Part shown: positions 42,120-50,945 of the stretch, piece by piece
How the letters are laid out: each line of letters begins with the position of its first letter
How positions within the stretch are numbered: the stretch's first letter is position 1
Translations under genes and position numbers: made by a program
The notes under the pieces: model-generated
The model's database searches: none
What the model saw: the letters and a program-made list of their open reading frames with translations, nothing else
Told to the model about the DNA's origin: nothing
NCBI GenBank assembly: GCA_029558735.1
Contig: JAKQDP010000063.1
Location: forward strand, 1 to 56,340
Source of the DNA: a bacterium
Lineage (GTDB): Bacteria; Patescibacteriota; Patescibacteriia; 2-01-FULL-39-33
Reading direction: 5' to 3'
DNA length: 56,340 bases

Positions 42120-43673
42120 TTAAATAAGACTTTTTCTGGTCATTTCGGCTGGCGGCTGAAGATCAAAAAAATTTAGAATCGTCGGGGCAACATCACCTAA
42201 ATACCCCCGTTTGATTTTCTGTTTTTTTTCTTTTTTGCTGACGATAATCAACGGCACCGGATTGGTGGTGTGCTCAGTGATTATCTCTTTGGTTTCAAGA
42301 TTCAACATGGATTCTAGATTACCATGATCAGCGGTAATAAGCAAGACAACATTATTCTTCAAGCAAGCTTGGGCCACTTTTTTGACATACTTATCAACCG
42401 CTTCAGCAGTTCTAATACCAGCCCTGATATTACCAGTATGGCCAATCATATCCGGAGCAGCAAAATTGGCGCAAATAAAATCATGCATTTTTAAGCTGGC
42501 GATTAATTTCTGGGCCACCTTGGCCATCGACATTGCCGGCGTTTGATCATAGGCCGTCACTCTTGGCGAAGGGATTCTGACCCGTTTTTCCCCGGCCACT
42601 GGATCAGCATAGCCGCCGTTAAAAAAAAAGGTGACATGAGCGTATTTTTCACTTTCAGCAATATAAAGCTGACGAAAATCATGTAACATCATCGGCAGGG
42701 TGTTACGCAAATCCGCCGACGGATAAGCCGTTAAGATACTGTCCAAATCCGGACCAAAATCAGTCATCGCCACGAAAGCGATGTTTCGTAAAACACTCTT
42801 TCTTTTCGGGGCACCGGGATTTTTTCGCTCAAATTCTTGCTGAACAAACGGCTTGGCCAATTGACGCGCCCGATCACTGCGCAAATTGAAAAAAATTATC
42901 GCATCACCATTCTCAATTCTTCGAACCATTTTCTTGCGCCGCTGAATTACTATCGGTTCAATAAACTCATCGGTAATATCGGCATTGTAAGCGCGAGTAA
43001 TCCCGGCTTGGGGGCTGACGCTAATATGACCGCGACCGACAGTCATCGCCTCATACGCCCAAACAGTGCGGTCCCAGGCTTTTTTTCTATCCATAGCATA
43101 AAATCGACCGATAACAGTAGCAATAACTTCATGAGGCTTTAAAAAGCGTTCCAACGCCATCATTGATTTTAAGGAAGACCGGGGCGGCGAATCCCGACCA
43201 TCGGTAAATAAATGCAAATAAACATTCTTCACTTTCTGGGCCCGCAATAAAGTCAGTAAAGCCAATAAATGATCCGGGTCGCTATGGGGGCTCTGGCCAT
43301 TGGACAACAATCCCATTAAATGAACGGCGGATTTATTTTTTCGAGTATGACTAATCGCCGCGACAAAAGCCGGGTTTTTAAAAAATTGGCCGGTGTTAAT
43401 TTGTTTAGAAATCTTAACCACTTCCTGATCAGCGATGCGACCGGCGCCCAGATTGATATGACCGGCTTCGGAATTCCCTACTTGATTGGTTGGCAAGCCA
43501 GCGCACTTGCCGGAGGCGCAAAGTGTTGTCCAGGAATAATCGCGATAAAGCGAATCTAAAAATGGTGTTTTGGCAAGATGAATCGGATTGCCCGCGTCTG
43601 GCCGACCCAAACCCCAACCGTCCAAAATTAACAAAACTACTCTTCGGCGATTAATTGCATTCCTTTTAACCAT
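42120..43673 (-). CDS. gpmI: 2,3-bisphosphoglycerate-independent phosphoglycerate mutase (copy 2)
   Basis: LDGWG, GNSEAGHINLGAG, TDGRD, FFNLRSDRARQLA, TADHGNLESM. Confidence 0.94.
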   Translation of the reverse strand: MVKRNAINRRRVVLLILDGWGLGRPDAGNPIHLAKTPFLDSLYRDYSWTTLCASGKCAGLPTNQVGNSEAGHINLGAGRIADQEVVKISKQINTGQFFKNPAFVAAISHTRKNKSAVHLMGLLSNGQSPHSDPDHLLALLTLLRAQKVKNVYLHLFTDGRDSPPRSSLKSMMALERFLKPHEVIATVIGRFYAMDRKKAWDRTVWAYEAMTVGRGHISVSPQAGITRAYNADITDEFIEPIVIQRRKKMVRRIENGDAIIFFNLRSDRARQLAKPFVQQEFERKNPGAPKRKSVLRNIAFVAMTDFGPDLDSILTAYPSADLRNTLPMMLHDFRQLYIAESEKYAHVTFFFNGGYADPVAGEKRVRIPSPRVTAYDQTPAMSMAKVAQKLIASLKMHDFICANFAAPDMIGHTGNIRAGIRTAEAVDKYVKKVAQACLKNNVVLLITADHGNLESMLNLETKEIITEHTTNPVPLIIVSKKEKKQKIKRGYLGDVAPTILNFFDLQPPAEMTRKSLI

Positions 43674-43734
43674 TTAATTTATTATTTATAAAATTAAACG
43701 CTTGATAAAAATACCACTATTGCTTCTAATTGGG

Positions 43735-44991
43735 CTATTTCATTTCGTCCCAAATTTCCATCAACCGATTATATTTGGCGACGCGTTCGCTTCGGCAGAG
43801 CGAGCCAGTTTTAATATACTCAGCGCCGCAGGCGACCGCCAAATCAGAAATAAAATCATCCACTGTCTCGCCGCTCCGATGCGAGACGGCGATTTTGTAG
43901 CTATGCGTCTGGGCCAATTTAATCGCTTCCACGGTCTCGGTTAAACTGCCGATTTGATTTAATTTTATCAAAATGGCATTACTGACGCCCTGCTCTATTC
44001 CTTGTTGCAGCCTCTTGACGTTGGTCACAAACAGATCATCGCCCACCAAAGCGATTTTTTTACCAAGTTTATTAGTCAAGGTCTTCCAGCCGTCCCAATC
44101 ATCCTCAGCCAAGCCATCTTCCAATGATTCAATGGGATAACGAGTTAGCCAATCACTATACATTGCCACCATCTCCGCGGCCGATCTTTTTTTCTTATCT
44201 GCCACCATATTATAAATACCGTCTTTGTAAAATTCCGACGAAGCGGCATCAATGGCAATTTTGACATCTTTGCCGATTCTATAATTAGCGGCAGCAACCG
44301 CCTCCAAAATCACTTTAAGCGCCTGTTCATTACCCGGCAATTTCGGCGCATAGCCACCCTCGTCGCCAACCGTAGTCTGATAGCCTCGATCTTTTAAAAT
44401 CTTTTTCAAAGCATGAAAAATTTCCGCGCCGCAACGCACCGCCTCTTTGATATTTTTCTGTTGCGGTGTAATCATAAACTCCTGAATGTCAATCGACCAA
44501 CCGGCGTGGGCGCCGCCATTCATAATATTCATCATTGGCACCGGAAAAGACATCTTTTTTTGGGGCCAAAATTTTTTATGAAGATAAGCGTAAAGGGGCT
44601 TTTGGGCGTCAATCGCGCCAGCCCGGGCGACAGCTAATGATACGCCCAAAATTGCGTTAGCACCCAGTTTGGATTTGTTTTCCGTACCGTCAAGCTCGAG
44701 CATTAGCTTATCTATCTCTTTTTGTTGGCCGGCGGCCCAGCCCTTCAATTTAGGAGCAATTTTTTCGTTGACATTTTTAACCGCTTTCAATACTCCGTTG
44801 CCATCATATCTTTTTTTATCCCCGTCACGAAGCTCTAAAGCTTCATAACTGCCAGTCGAAGCGCCACTGGGCACTGCCGCCCAAGCCTTGACGCCGCTGG
44901 TTAATACCACTTCCGTTTCCACGGTCGGATTGCCACGCGAATCCAGAATTTCCCTTGCTTTGACTGACTTAATTTTTGACATACCGTTCAA
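43735..44991 (-). CDS. eno: Enolase
   Basis: [43 protein letters not shown]. Confidence 0.98.
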   Translation of the reverse strand: MNGMSKIKSVKAREILDSRGNPTVETEVVLTSGVKAWAAVPSGASTGSYEALELRDGDKKRYDGNGVLKAVKNVNEKIAPKLKGWAAGQQKEIDKLMLELDGTENKSKLGANAILGVSLAVARAGAIDAQKPLYAYLHKKFWPQKKMSFPVPMMNIMNGGAHAGWSIDIQEFMITPQQKNIKEAVRCGAEIFHALKKILKDRGYQTTVGDEGGYAPKLPGNEQALKVILEAVAAANYRIGKDVKIAIDAASSEFYKDGIYNMVADKKKRSAAEMVAMYSDWLTRYPIESLEDGLAEDDWDGWKTLTNKLGKKIALVGDDLFVTNVKRLQQGIEQGVSNAILIKLNQIGSLTETVEAIKLAQTHSYKIAVSHRSGETVDDFISDLAVACGAEYIKTGSLCRSERVAKYNRLMEIWDEMK

Positions 44992-45041
44992 ATTGATTAT
45001 TTATTTCTAATAATTTTTAATTATAGCACAAACCGCGACCA

Positions 45042-45079
45042 AGTTAAAACAATCCGCCAAGAGGCGGATTGTTTTAACT
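45042..45079. terminator. Bidirectional terminator hairpin
   Basis: AGTTAAAACAATCCGCC-aaga-GGCGGATTGTTTTAACT, perfect 17-bp stem. Confidence 0.85.
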
Positions 45080-45092
45080 GTATTATTCTCAA

Positions 45093-45905
45093 TTATTTGG
45101 CAATTTCGTAAGTAATGTAAACATTAATACTGACCTCCTGACTGCCGGATTGGATATCAGCTTCGGGCACTGCCGCCGACAAAGCTTTTTGCTCCAAGCC
45201 ACCCATGCCGCCGATGCCATAAGCATAATTAACCGGATAAGGCTGATAAGAATCTTCAGAAAAACTGACAATCCGACCCAAATTAATGCCGACTTCATCA
45301 GCCAAAACTTTAGCCTTGTCTTTAGCTTGGGCGATCGCTTCTTTTCTCGCTTCAGCCCGATAGGTTTCCGGATCATCAATGGTAAAGTTGGGCCCGGAAA
45401 CGCTATTGGCGCCTTTCTCGCCAGCCATGGAAACAATTTTGCCGATATTATCAAAATTCCTCACCTTGATCTGGACCGACTGATTAACTTCGTAACCGGC
45501 CAAAGTCTGACGACCGTCGCTCCAATTATAGCGAGGATTAATTTGATAATAACTAGTCTTAATGTCCTCCTCGACAATCCGGTATTGATTCTTCAATTCG
45601 GCAATAATGGCATTCATCTTGTCAGTATTTTCTTTTTGAGCCGCTTCAACCGTCCCCTTTTCAGTAATGATGCCGACATTGATTATCGCCACGTCCGGCT
45701 TGGCGGTCACCTTGCCAGTGCCAGAGATACTAACTTGATACTGGTATTCCGGGCTCTTGCCAATGTAATTAAAATTTTCCCAAGAATTTCTCGTCAAACT
45801 AACGAGATAAGCGGACAACAAAATCATCACCACCACCACAAACGGCAACAAAATTAATTTGGCATGATATTTTGTCGATCGATTGCTTAAATTTTGTTCT
45901 GTCAT
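45093..45905 (-). CDS. SIMPL domain (DUF541) protein
   Basis: ISGTGKVTAKPDVAIINVGI...YEVNQSVQIKVRNFDNIGKIV. Confidence 0.9.
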   Translation of the reverse strand: MTEQNLSNRSTKYHAKLILLPFVVVVMILLSAYLVSLTRNSWENFNYIGKSPEYQYQVSISGTGKVTAKPDVAIINVGIITEKGTVEAAQKENTDKMNAIIAELKNQYRIVEEDIKTSYYQINPRYNWSDGRQTLAGYEVNQSVQIKVRNFDNIGKIVSMAGEKGANSVSGPNFTIDDPETYRAEARKEAIAQAKDKAKVLADEVGINLGRIVSFSEDSYQPYPVNYAYGIGGMGGLEQKALSAAVPEADIQSGSQEVSINVYITYEIAK

Positions 45906-45933
45906 AACTTTATATTAATTATTTTTTATTATT

Positions 45934-47109
45934 TTAATAAACTATTTTCTTCAATCCCGGCAATTTTCGACCTTCCAAGTATTCCAGCATGGCTCCACCG
46001 CCGGTCGAAATAAAGGTAAATTTTTTCTCCAAACCCAGCGCCCGAATGAGTTGAACTGTTTCACCGCCGCCGACAATTGTCTTGGCTTTAGACTGAGCTA
46101 AAATTTTAATCAGCTCCTTGGTGCCCCGAGCAAAAAATGGCGTCTCGATTAGCCCCAGCGGCCCGTTCCAAACAATGGTTTTCGCCTGATTGATAATGTG
46201 TCGATAAAGCTCAATCGTCTCCGGTCCAACATCAAGAATTAATTCATTCTTTCTGATATCGCCCAAGGCGTCGATTCGTCCCTTAATTGCCTTAAAGCTG
46301 CCGGCAAAGATGCCATCAACCGGCACCCGCAATTGATCGTCGGTCAATTTGATTTTTCTGATTTCGCCAATCATTTTTGGTTCGACCAATGACTTGCCAA
46401 CCGCCACTCCCATCGCCTTCAAAACCGTATTAGCTAAGGCCCCACCCAATAAAACATAATCAGCATGTTTCAAAAAACGGGAGATCACCTTGATTTTGGT
46501 GGAAATTTTGGCGCCACCGATAATTGCCACTAGCGGCTTGGGCTGCTGCTCAAAAATGCCACTTAAATTTTTCAATTCCCGTTCCAATAACAAGCCGGCA
46601 TAACTGGGCAAATAATGCTGAATGGTCGCCACTGACACATGCTCCCGATGGGACACGGCAAAACCGTCATTGACAAAAATATCACCCAATTTGGCCAGCT
46701 GCTTAGCAAAAACTTTATTGCCTCTTTCTTCTCGCCGGTCAAATCTGACATTTTCCAAAAGCAGAATCTCACCCGGTTTCATTTGCTCGATTTTCTGCTC
46801 CACTTCTTTGCCGATAATAATATTGCTCTTATAAATACTCTTGCATAACAACTGGCTTAAGCGGACCGCTACCGGATCCAGACGCAATTTTTCCACCTTT
46901 TTGCCCTCCGGCCGGCCCAAGTGAGCCATAATAACTATCTTGGCTTTTTTCTTGATTAAATATTTAATAGTTGGCAAACTTTGCGTCAGACGATAATCCT
47001 CATTTTTTCCTACTTGACCGTCTTTGTTAATAGGTACGTTAAAATCAACCCGAAGTAACACTCGTCGGCCTTTTAATTTTTTCGCTTGTCTAATGGATTT
47101 TATTTTCAT
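45934..47109 (-). CDS. pgk: Phosphoglycerate kinase
   Basis: RVLLRVDFNVPI, MAHLGRPEG, VNDGFAVSHREHVS, VGGGETV. Confidence 0.97.
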   Translation of the reverse strand: MKIKSIRQAKKLKGRRVLLRVDFNVPINKDGQVGKNEDYRLTQSLPTIKYLIKKKAKIVIMAHLGRPEGKKVEKLRLDPVAVRLSQLLCKSIYKSNIIIGKEVEQKIEQMKPGEILLLENVRFDRREERGNKVFAKQLAKLGDIFVNDGFAVSHREHVSVATIQHYLPSYAGLLLERELKNLSGIFEQQPKPLVAIIGGAKISTKIKVISRFLKHADYVLLGGALANTVLKAMGVAVGKSLVEPKMIGEIRKIKLTDDQLRVPVDGIFAGSFKAIKGRIDALGDIRKNELILDVGPETIELYRHIINQAKTIVWNGPLGLIETPFFARGTKELIKILAQSKAKTIVGGGETVQLIRALGLEKKFTFISTGGGAMLEYLEGRKLPGLKKIVY

Positions 47110-47250
47110 CGCTATTTATTATAACACAAATCTTGAAACATCCGTAGAGATGTATTCCGAGTATTTGAAAGCGCGTCTCAAAATAACCAAAAATGTTTTA
47201 AAACAAAGCACTAAAAATTTATTTTAAATTGAAAATTGTAAATTTCACCT

Positions 47251-47505
47251 TTACTCCCCTTCTATGTCCTCCAGCACCCACTTGTCTCCGCTGACTTTAT
47301 TGACCGCTATTTCCAAACCATCAGCCGAACCGCCCTGGGCCAGCAGCTTGATATTGAAAATAAGATTTTCCGGCAACACTTCTTCGCCGTGCTCAACAAT
47401 CGAGCCCAAGCTGATAGTGGCTTTGGTTATTTTTTTTAGATTATTTTTTGCCGCATAATCCATAATTGTCTTATAGATTATGTCAGCCAGATGAAAATCG
47501 TGCAT
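47251..47505 (-). CDS. hypA: HypA-like hydrogenase nickel-insertion protein lacking the zinc-finger domain
   Basis: MHDFHLADIIYKTIMDYAAKNNLKKITKATISLGSI...LPENLIFNIKLLAQGGSADGLEIAVNKVSGDKWVLEDIEGE; N-terminal MHD; no Cys residues. Confidence 0.7.
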   Translation of the reverse strand: MHDFHLADIIYKTIMDYAAKNNLKKITKATISLGSIVEHGEEVLPENLIFNIKLLAQGGSADGLEIAVNKVSGDKWVLEDIEGE

Positions 47506-47517
47506 AAAATTTTATAA

Positions 47518-48150
47518 TTAATTTTCCAAATCAATAAATTTAGCCGTATTAAAAACTTCCGTTTCAGCTGATACCAACCTATAATTATCTATAATAATAA
47601 TTGCCCGTCCACGATCATCTGTTAATAAGTTTAGCTTCTCTTTGGCCAGACTAAGACCTGAATCATAACTATTCGTGAAACAAAGATATAAATCTCTTTG
47701 GTCAGTATGCAGGGTTGGAATCAATTTAACAGAGTTATCATCAAAATTCATAAAACATAATCTTTCGATGCCACCAAAACCGCTATTTGTCTCGTATTTA
47801 TAATCGCCAGTAATAACAGCTCGGCCAGAAAATTGTATCTTGACATTATAATCGCCCAGAGAAAAGCTATCAAGTGCGGGCTCAATAGAATTAATGGTCA
47901 TATTTCCCATCTTATCACCAACTTTTACCCCACTAAGATTAAATGAATTATTACCAGTTTCCGAATCTTCATCCATGGGTCCGTAAGAATTATCATCACT
48001 AATATCTGGATTATTCTCCGAGCTACCGCTGCCACTATTTATATTATTATCTTCAATCGTCACTAAATCTTCATCTGGATTTAAATAATTTTGTTGCTCT
48101 TTCTGAAATTTTAAGGAACAGCCGGAAAAAAGCAACAAGCAACAAACCAT
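47518..48150 (-). CDS. Putative lipoprotein, unknown function
   Basis: Lipobox LFSGC, Ser/Asn/Asp-rich linker, C-terminal globular domain. Confidence 0.6.
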   Translation of the reverse strand: MVCCLLLFSGCSLKFQKEQQNYLNPDEDLVTIEDNNINSGSGSSENNPDISDDNSYGPMDEDSETGNNSFNLSGVKVGDKMGNMTINSIEPALDSFSLGDYNVKIQFSGRAVITGDYKYETNSGFGGIERLCFMNFDDNSVKLIPTLHTDQRDLYLCFTNSYDSGLSLAKEKLNLLTDDRGRAIIIIDNYRLVSAETEVFNTAKFIDLEN

Positions 48151-48167
48151 TTTTAATTAATATTTAT

Positions 48168-49499
48168 TTAATGCGTGGCGCAGGCAATACACGGGTCATA
48201 AGCGCGAATCAGAGCGCGGATTTTTATCGCCCGCTTTTTCGGATTCAACTTCATCACATTAGGGATATAAGCCAAAACATCCTGTTCCAAATTCTTAAGA
48301 TAGGACACGGTCGGCGTGATAATATTGCAATTAGTCAGATAACCGTTTTTATCTATTTTGTAATGGTGGTACAAAGTGCCCCGCGGCGCTTCGATCGCGT
48401 CAACGCCAACCGTCTCACAACTAAGCGGATTGGCACCGGCAATCAAATTTAATGAAAGCCGAGCATCCTCTTTACTCTTACCCCCTCCTAACCTCCCCAT
48501 TCGCAAAGAGGAGGAATCAGATAATAAATCTCGCAAAATTTTTTTGGCTTCTTCCAGGCAGTGGATGATTTCAATCGCTTGGGCAGTAATGTTTTCAAAA
48601 GTATTATATTGCGGCAATTGCCAATTCATCCCCTTGAGCAATCCCTTGGCCAATGGGTTGAGCTGTTGCCAATTGTTGTTAATTCGCGCCAAAGCCCCGA
48701 CCATAAACGGCTCGCCGTCCAAAGTGGCTGATTTGGCCGCCCGATAGGGCTCTTCTATTTCTTTGATATTTTGAGTATATTTTTCCGCCTTAATAATTCT
48801 GGACTGGCTGGCTGACGGAAAAATTTTAATATCGCCGTCATATAGAGCATACTCTTTGGAATTGGTCAGACTGACAAAAGTGGTCGGCCGGCTGAACTTT
48901 GGATACTTAATGGAAATAACAAAGTTGGCCAAGCCCAAAGCATTTTTCAAAACAACTTCATACTGGTCGGCCAAATTTTTTAATTCATTTTTTTCCGGCA
49001 ACACTTTAAAACCACCAACCTCACAGGCAATCGGATGAACCGCTCGACCGCCAACCACTTCGATAATTTTGAGCGCCCACTGTCTGGTATTGATGGCGCA
49101 TTGTGTTTCTTTGGGATATTTTTTGACAAAATTCAAATCGTTTTCAATATTGAAAAAATCCGGCAATGACAAAAAGAAAAGATGCAGGGCATGGCTATGG
49201 ATGATTTGAGCCAGATTGATCAACTTACGCAGCTTGACTGTTTGTTGGCTGGGACGAATTTCAAAAGCATTTTCAATCGCTTTAATTGATGACAATTTAT
49301 GGACTACCGGACAAATACCGCAAATGCGGGAAGTGATAATCGGCGCTTCTTTAAAATGACGGCCGATCAAAATCCCCTCAATCAGCCGCGCCCCCTCGGT
49401 GGTAATCAATTTTGCCGATTGGACATCTCCCTTTAAGATTTCAGCCACAAAATCAGCGTGGCCTTCCATTTTGCCGATATGGTTTATTTGAATTTTCAT
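48168..49499 (-). CDS. hydA: [NiFe]-hydrogenase large (alpha) subunit, group 3b/sulfhydrogenase-like
   Basis: L1 RICGICPVVHKLSS and C-terminal DPCIACATH* Ni ligands; EAPRGTLYHHY. Confidence 0.93.
   Translation of the reverse strand: MKIQINHIGKMEGHADFVAEILKGDVQSAKLITTEGARLIEGILIGRHFKEAPIITSRICGICPVVHKLSSIKAIENAFEIRPSQQTVKLRKLINLAQIIHSHALHLFFLSLPDFFNIENDLNFVKKYPKETQCAINTRQWALKIIEVVGGRAVHPIACEVGGFKVLPEKNELKNLADQYEVVLKNALGLANFVISIKYPKFSRPTTFVSLTNSKEYALYDGDIKIFPSASQSRIIKAEKYTQNIKEIEEPYRAAKSATLDGEPFMVGALARINNNWQQLNPLAKGLLKGMNWQLPQYNTFENITAQAIEIIHCLEEAKKILRDLLSDSSSLRMGRLGGGKSKEDARLSLNLIAGANPLSCETVGVDAIEAPRGTLYHHYKIDKNGYLTNCNIITPTVSYLKNLEQDVLAYIPNVMKLNPKKRAIKIRALIRAYDPCIACATH
48478..48517. repeat. 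Palindromic repeat-like segment embedded in the hydrogenase large-subunit ORF
   Basis: TTACCCCCTCCTAACCTCCCCATTCGCAAAGAGGAGGAAT; in frame, encodes Ser/Gly-rich SSSLRMGRLGGGKS. Confidence 0.5.
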
Positions 49500-49567
49500 A
49501 GGGATAGCGATTAGCTGTTAGCGATTAGGGGTTAAGAAAATTTTTTAATAAAATTAAAACCAAAAAA

Positions 49568-49849
49568 TCAGTCCAATAACTCAATCAATTTTATGGCCGC
49601 TTCCTCATAATTGCCGGCCAAAGCCAACTCCCTGATATCATTATTGGCTTGACAATCAATTAATTCGCTTATTTTTTCCCCATACTTCAATACCCAATCA
49701 AGTTGAATCTGATAATCGGGCTTTTCCCCAAGCATCTGCCGCATCACTTCGCGCTGAAGCAAATCCCGATGCTTTAAATCAAGGCGATCAATATCCGGCT
49801 GTTCCGGGGTTTCTAAAGACATATTTTTGCCGATTATTTTTTCTGCCAA
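49568..49849 (-). CDS. Hypothetical 93-aa protein, overlapping the upstream AbrB-like gene
   Basis: MAEKIIGKNMSLETPEQPDIDRLDLKHRD...NNDIRELALAGNYEEAAIKLIELLD; start lies within the last codons of 49834-50001. Confidence 0.6.
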   Translation of the reverse strand: MAEKIIGKNMSLETPEQPDIDRLDLKHRDLLQREVMRQMLGEKPDYQIQLDWVLKYGEKISELIDCQANNDIRELALAGNYEEAAIKLIELLD

Positions 49850-50001
49850 TCCTTAATAGTCAATCTGGCTGACTTGCCGTCATAAATTATTTCCAATTTC
49901 TGCCTTTCTTTCCAACGAAATCTTTGCACCAACTCCTTGGGAATAGTGATGACATAGCTGTGGGTGCTCGCTTTTTGTAGTTTTCTGATATATTTTATCA
50001 T
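49834..50001 (-). CDS. AbrB/SpoVT-domain DNA-binding protein (not in the supplied ORF track)
   Basis: Translated by hand: MIKYIRKLQKASTHSYVITIPKELVQRFRWKERQKLEIIYDGKSARLTIKDWQKK* (55 aa). Confidence 0.8.
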   Translation of the reverse strand: MIKYIRKLQKASTHSYVITIPKELVQRFRWKERQKLEIIYDGKSARLTIKDWQKK

Positions 50002-50007
50002 ATATTT

Positions 50008-50048
50008 GACGTCAGTACGGACGTCAGTACGGACGTCCGTATGTCCGT
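50008..50048. repeat. 12-bp tandem repeat with embedded 14-bp palindrome, operator-like
   Basis: GACGTCAGTACG GACGTCAGTACG GACGTCCGTATG TCCGT; TACGGACGTCCGTA (50028-50041) is a perfect palindrome. Confidence 0.9.
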
Positions 50049-50059
50049 TATTATGTGAA

Positions 50060-50899
50060 TCATTTCAATTTTTTAATTTTATTATCAATTTTATTAACCT
50101 TAGACTTTCCGAACTTTCGATTTTTCTTCCCCTGCATTTCTTCCAGCCTTTTTAAAATGGTATCTCTGGCGCCAAACACTTCCATTATCCGATAAACTTG
50201 CTCCCGAGAAAAATGCTTTAATAAATAATTCATAAAATTTTCCACCTGCGCGCCGTCAAATAAGCCCCGGCAACCCCAACAGGCCTGCTTGGATTTTAGG
50301 CAGACGGCCTTGCAACCACCCAAGGTAATCGGCCCCAAGCAGATCTCCTCTTGCTGTAACAAGCATTGATATCCCCGACTCTGACATTCATAACAAACGG
50401 GATTTTGCGGAATGCGGAAACTGCCTTTTTTCAATAATTGATTAGCCAACTCAATAAATTCATCACCATCAATCGGACAACCGGGAATGACATAATCAAC
50501 TTTGACAAAATTGTCCACTTCTTTAATATCGGGGTTAGCTACTTTTAATTTTTTATATACTGCTTTAATCGCTCTGGTCTTGGACGCGTAATTTTTGAGT
50601 TCCCACACTCCGCCCAAGGCGGCGCAATTGCCCACCACCACCAACTTGTCCGAACGACAGCGCATCTCCTTGAGTAATTTGATATTTGCCTTGGTAACCG
50701 GATTACCCTCGACAAAACAAATATCATAATGCTCCGCCAGTATCGGCTCATCTTCCACTAGCCGGAATTCTTCCAACTGCACCTTGGCCAGCCAATCCAA
50801 AAATCTCCTACCCTGGTCAAGCATCACAAATTGACAACCCTCGCAGGAAGTCAATCCGATAATGGCTATTTTGGGTTTGATGTTTTTTCTTTTGGTCAT
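50060..50899 (-). CDS. hydD: [NiFe]-hydrogenase small (delta) subunit
   Basis: GLTSCEGCQFVML, VVVGNCAALGG, VIPGCPIDGDEF, CYECQSRGYQC...GGCKAVC...CWGCRG. Confidence 0.93.
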   Translation of the reverse strand: MTKRKNIKPKIAIIGLTSCEGCQFVMLDQGRRFLDWLAKVQLEEFRLVEDEPILAEHYDICFVEGNPVTKANIKLLKEMRCRSDKLVVVGNCAALGGVWELKNYASKTRAIKAVYKKLKVANPDIKEVDNFVKVDYVIPGCPIDGDEFIELANQLLKKGSFRIPQNPVCYECQSRGYQCLLQQEEICLGPITLGGCKAVCLKSKQACWGCRGLFDGAQVENFMNYLLKHFSREQVYRIMEVFGARDTILKRLEEMQGKKNRKFGKSKVNKIDNKIKKLK

Positions 50900-50945
50900 A
50901 AATAATCTACCTTTACACTATTTATTTTAACAGATATCAATAAAT

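Noticed and set aside
47141-47190. CCGTAGAGATGTATTCC...GCGTCTC resembles a degenerate copy of the GTAGAGACG REP-like hairpin
   Set aside because: The arms do not pair well by eye; too degenerate to claim without a genome-wide repeat model.
47206-47250. Zinc-finger part of HypA lost only by a frameshift
   Set aside because: The downstream sequence I read shows no CxxC pattern, and the ORF ends with a segment resembling the normal HypA C-terminus.
50008-50048. CRISPR array
   Set aside because: The tandem units are 12 bp with no spacers and no cas genes are present; better explained as an operator-like repeat.
49964-50155. 63-aa plus-strand ORF with SVRTSVRTSV repeat
   Set aside because: It is the translation of the 12-bp tandem repeat and antisense DNA of the AbrB-like and hydD genes.
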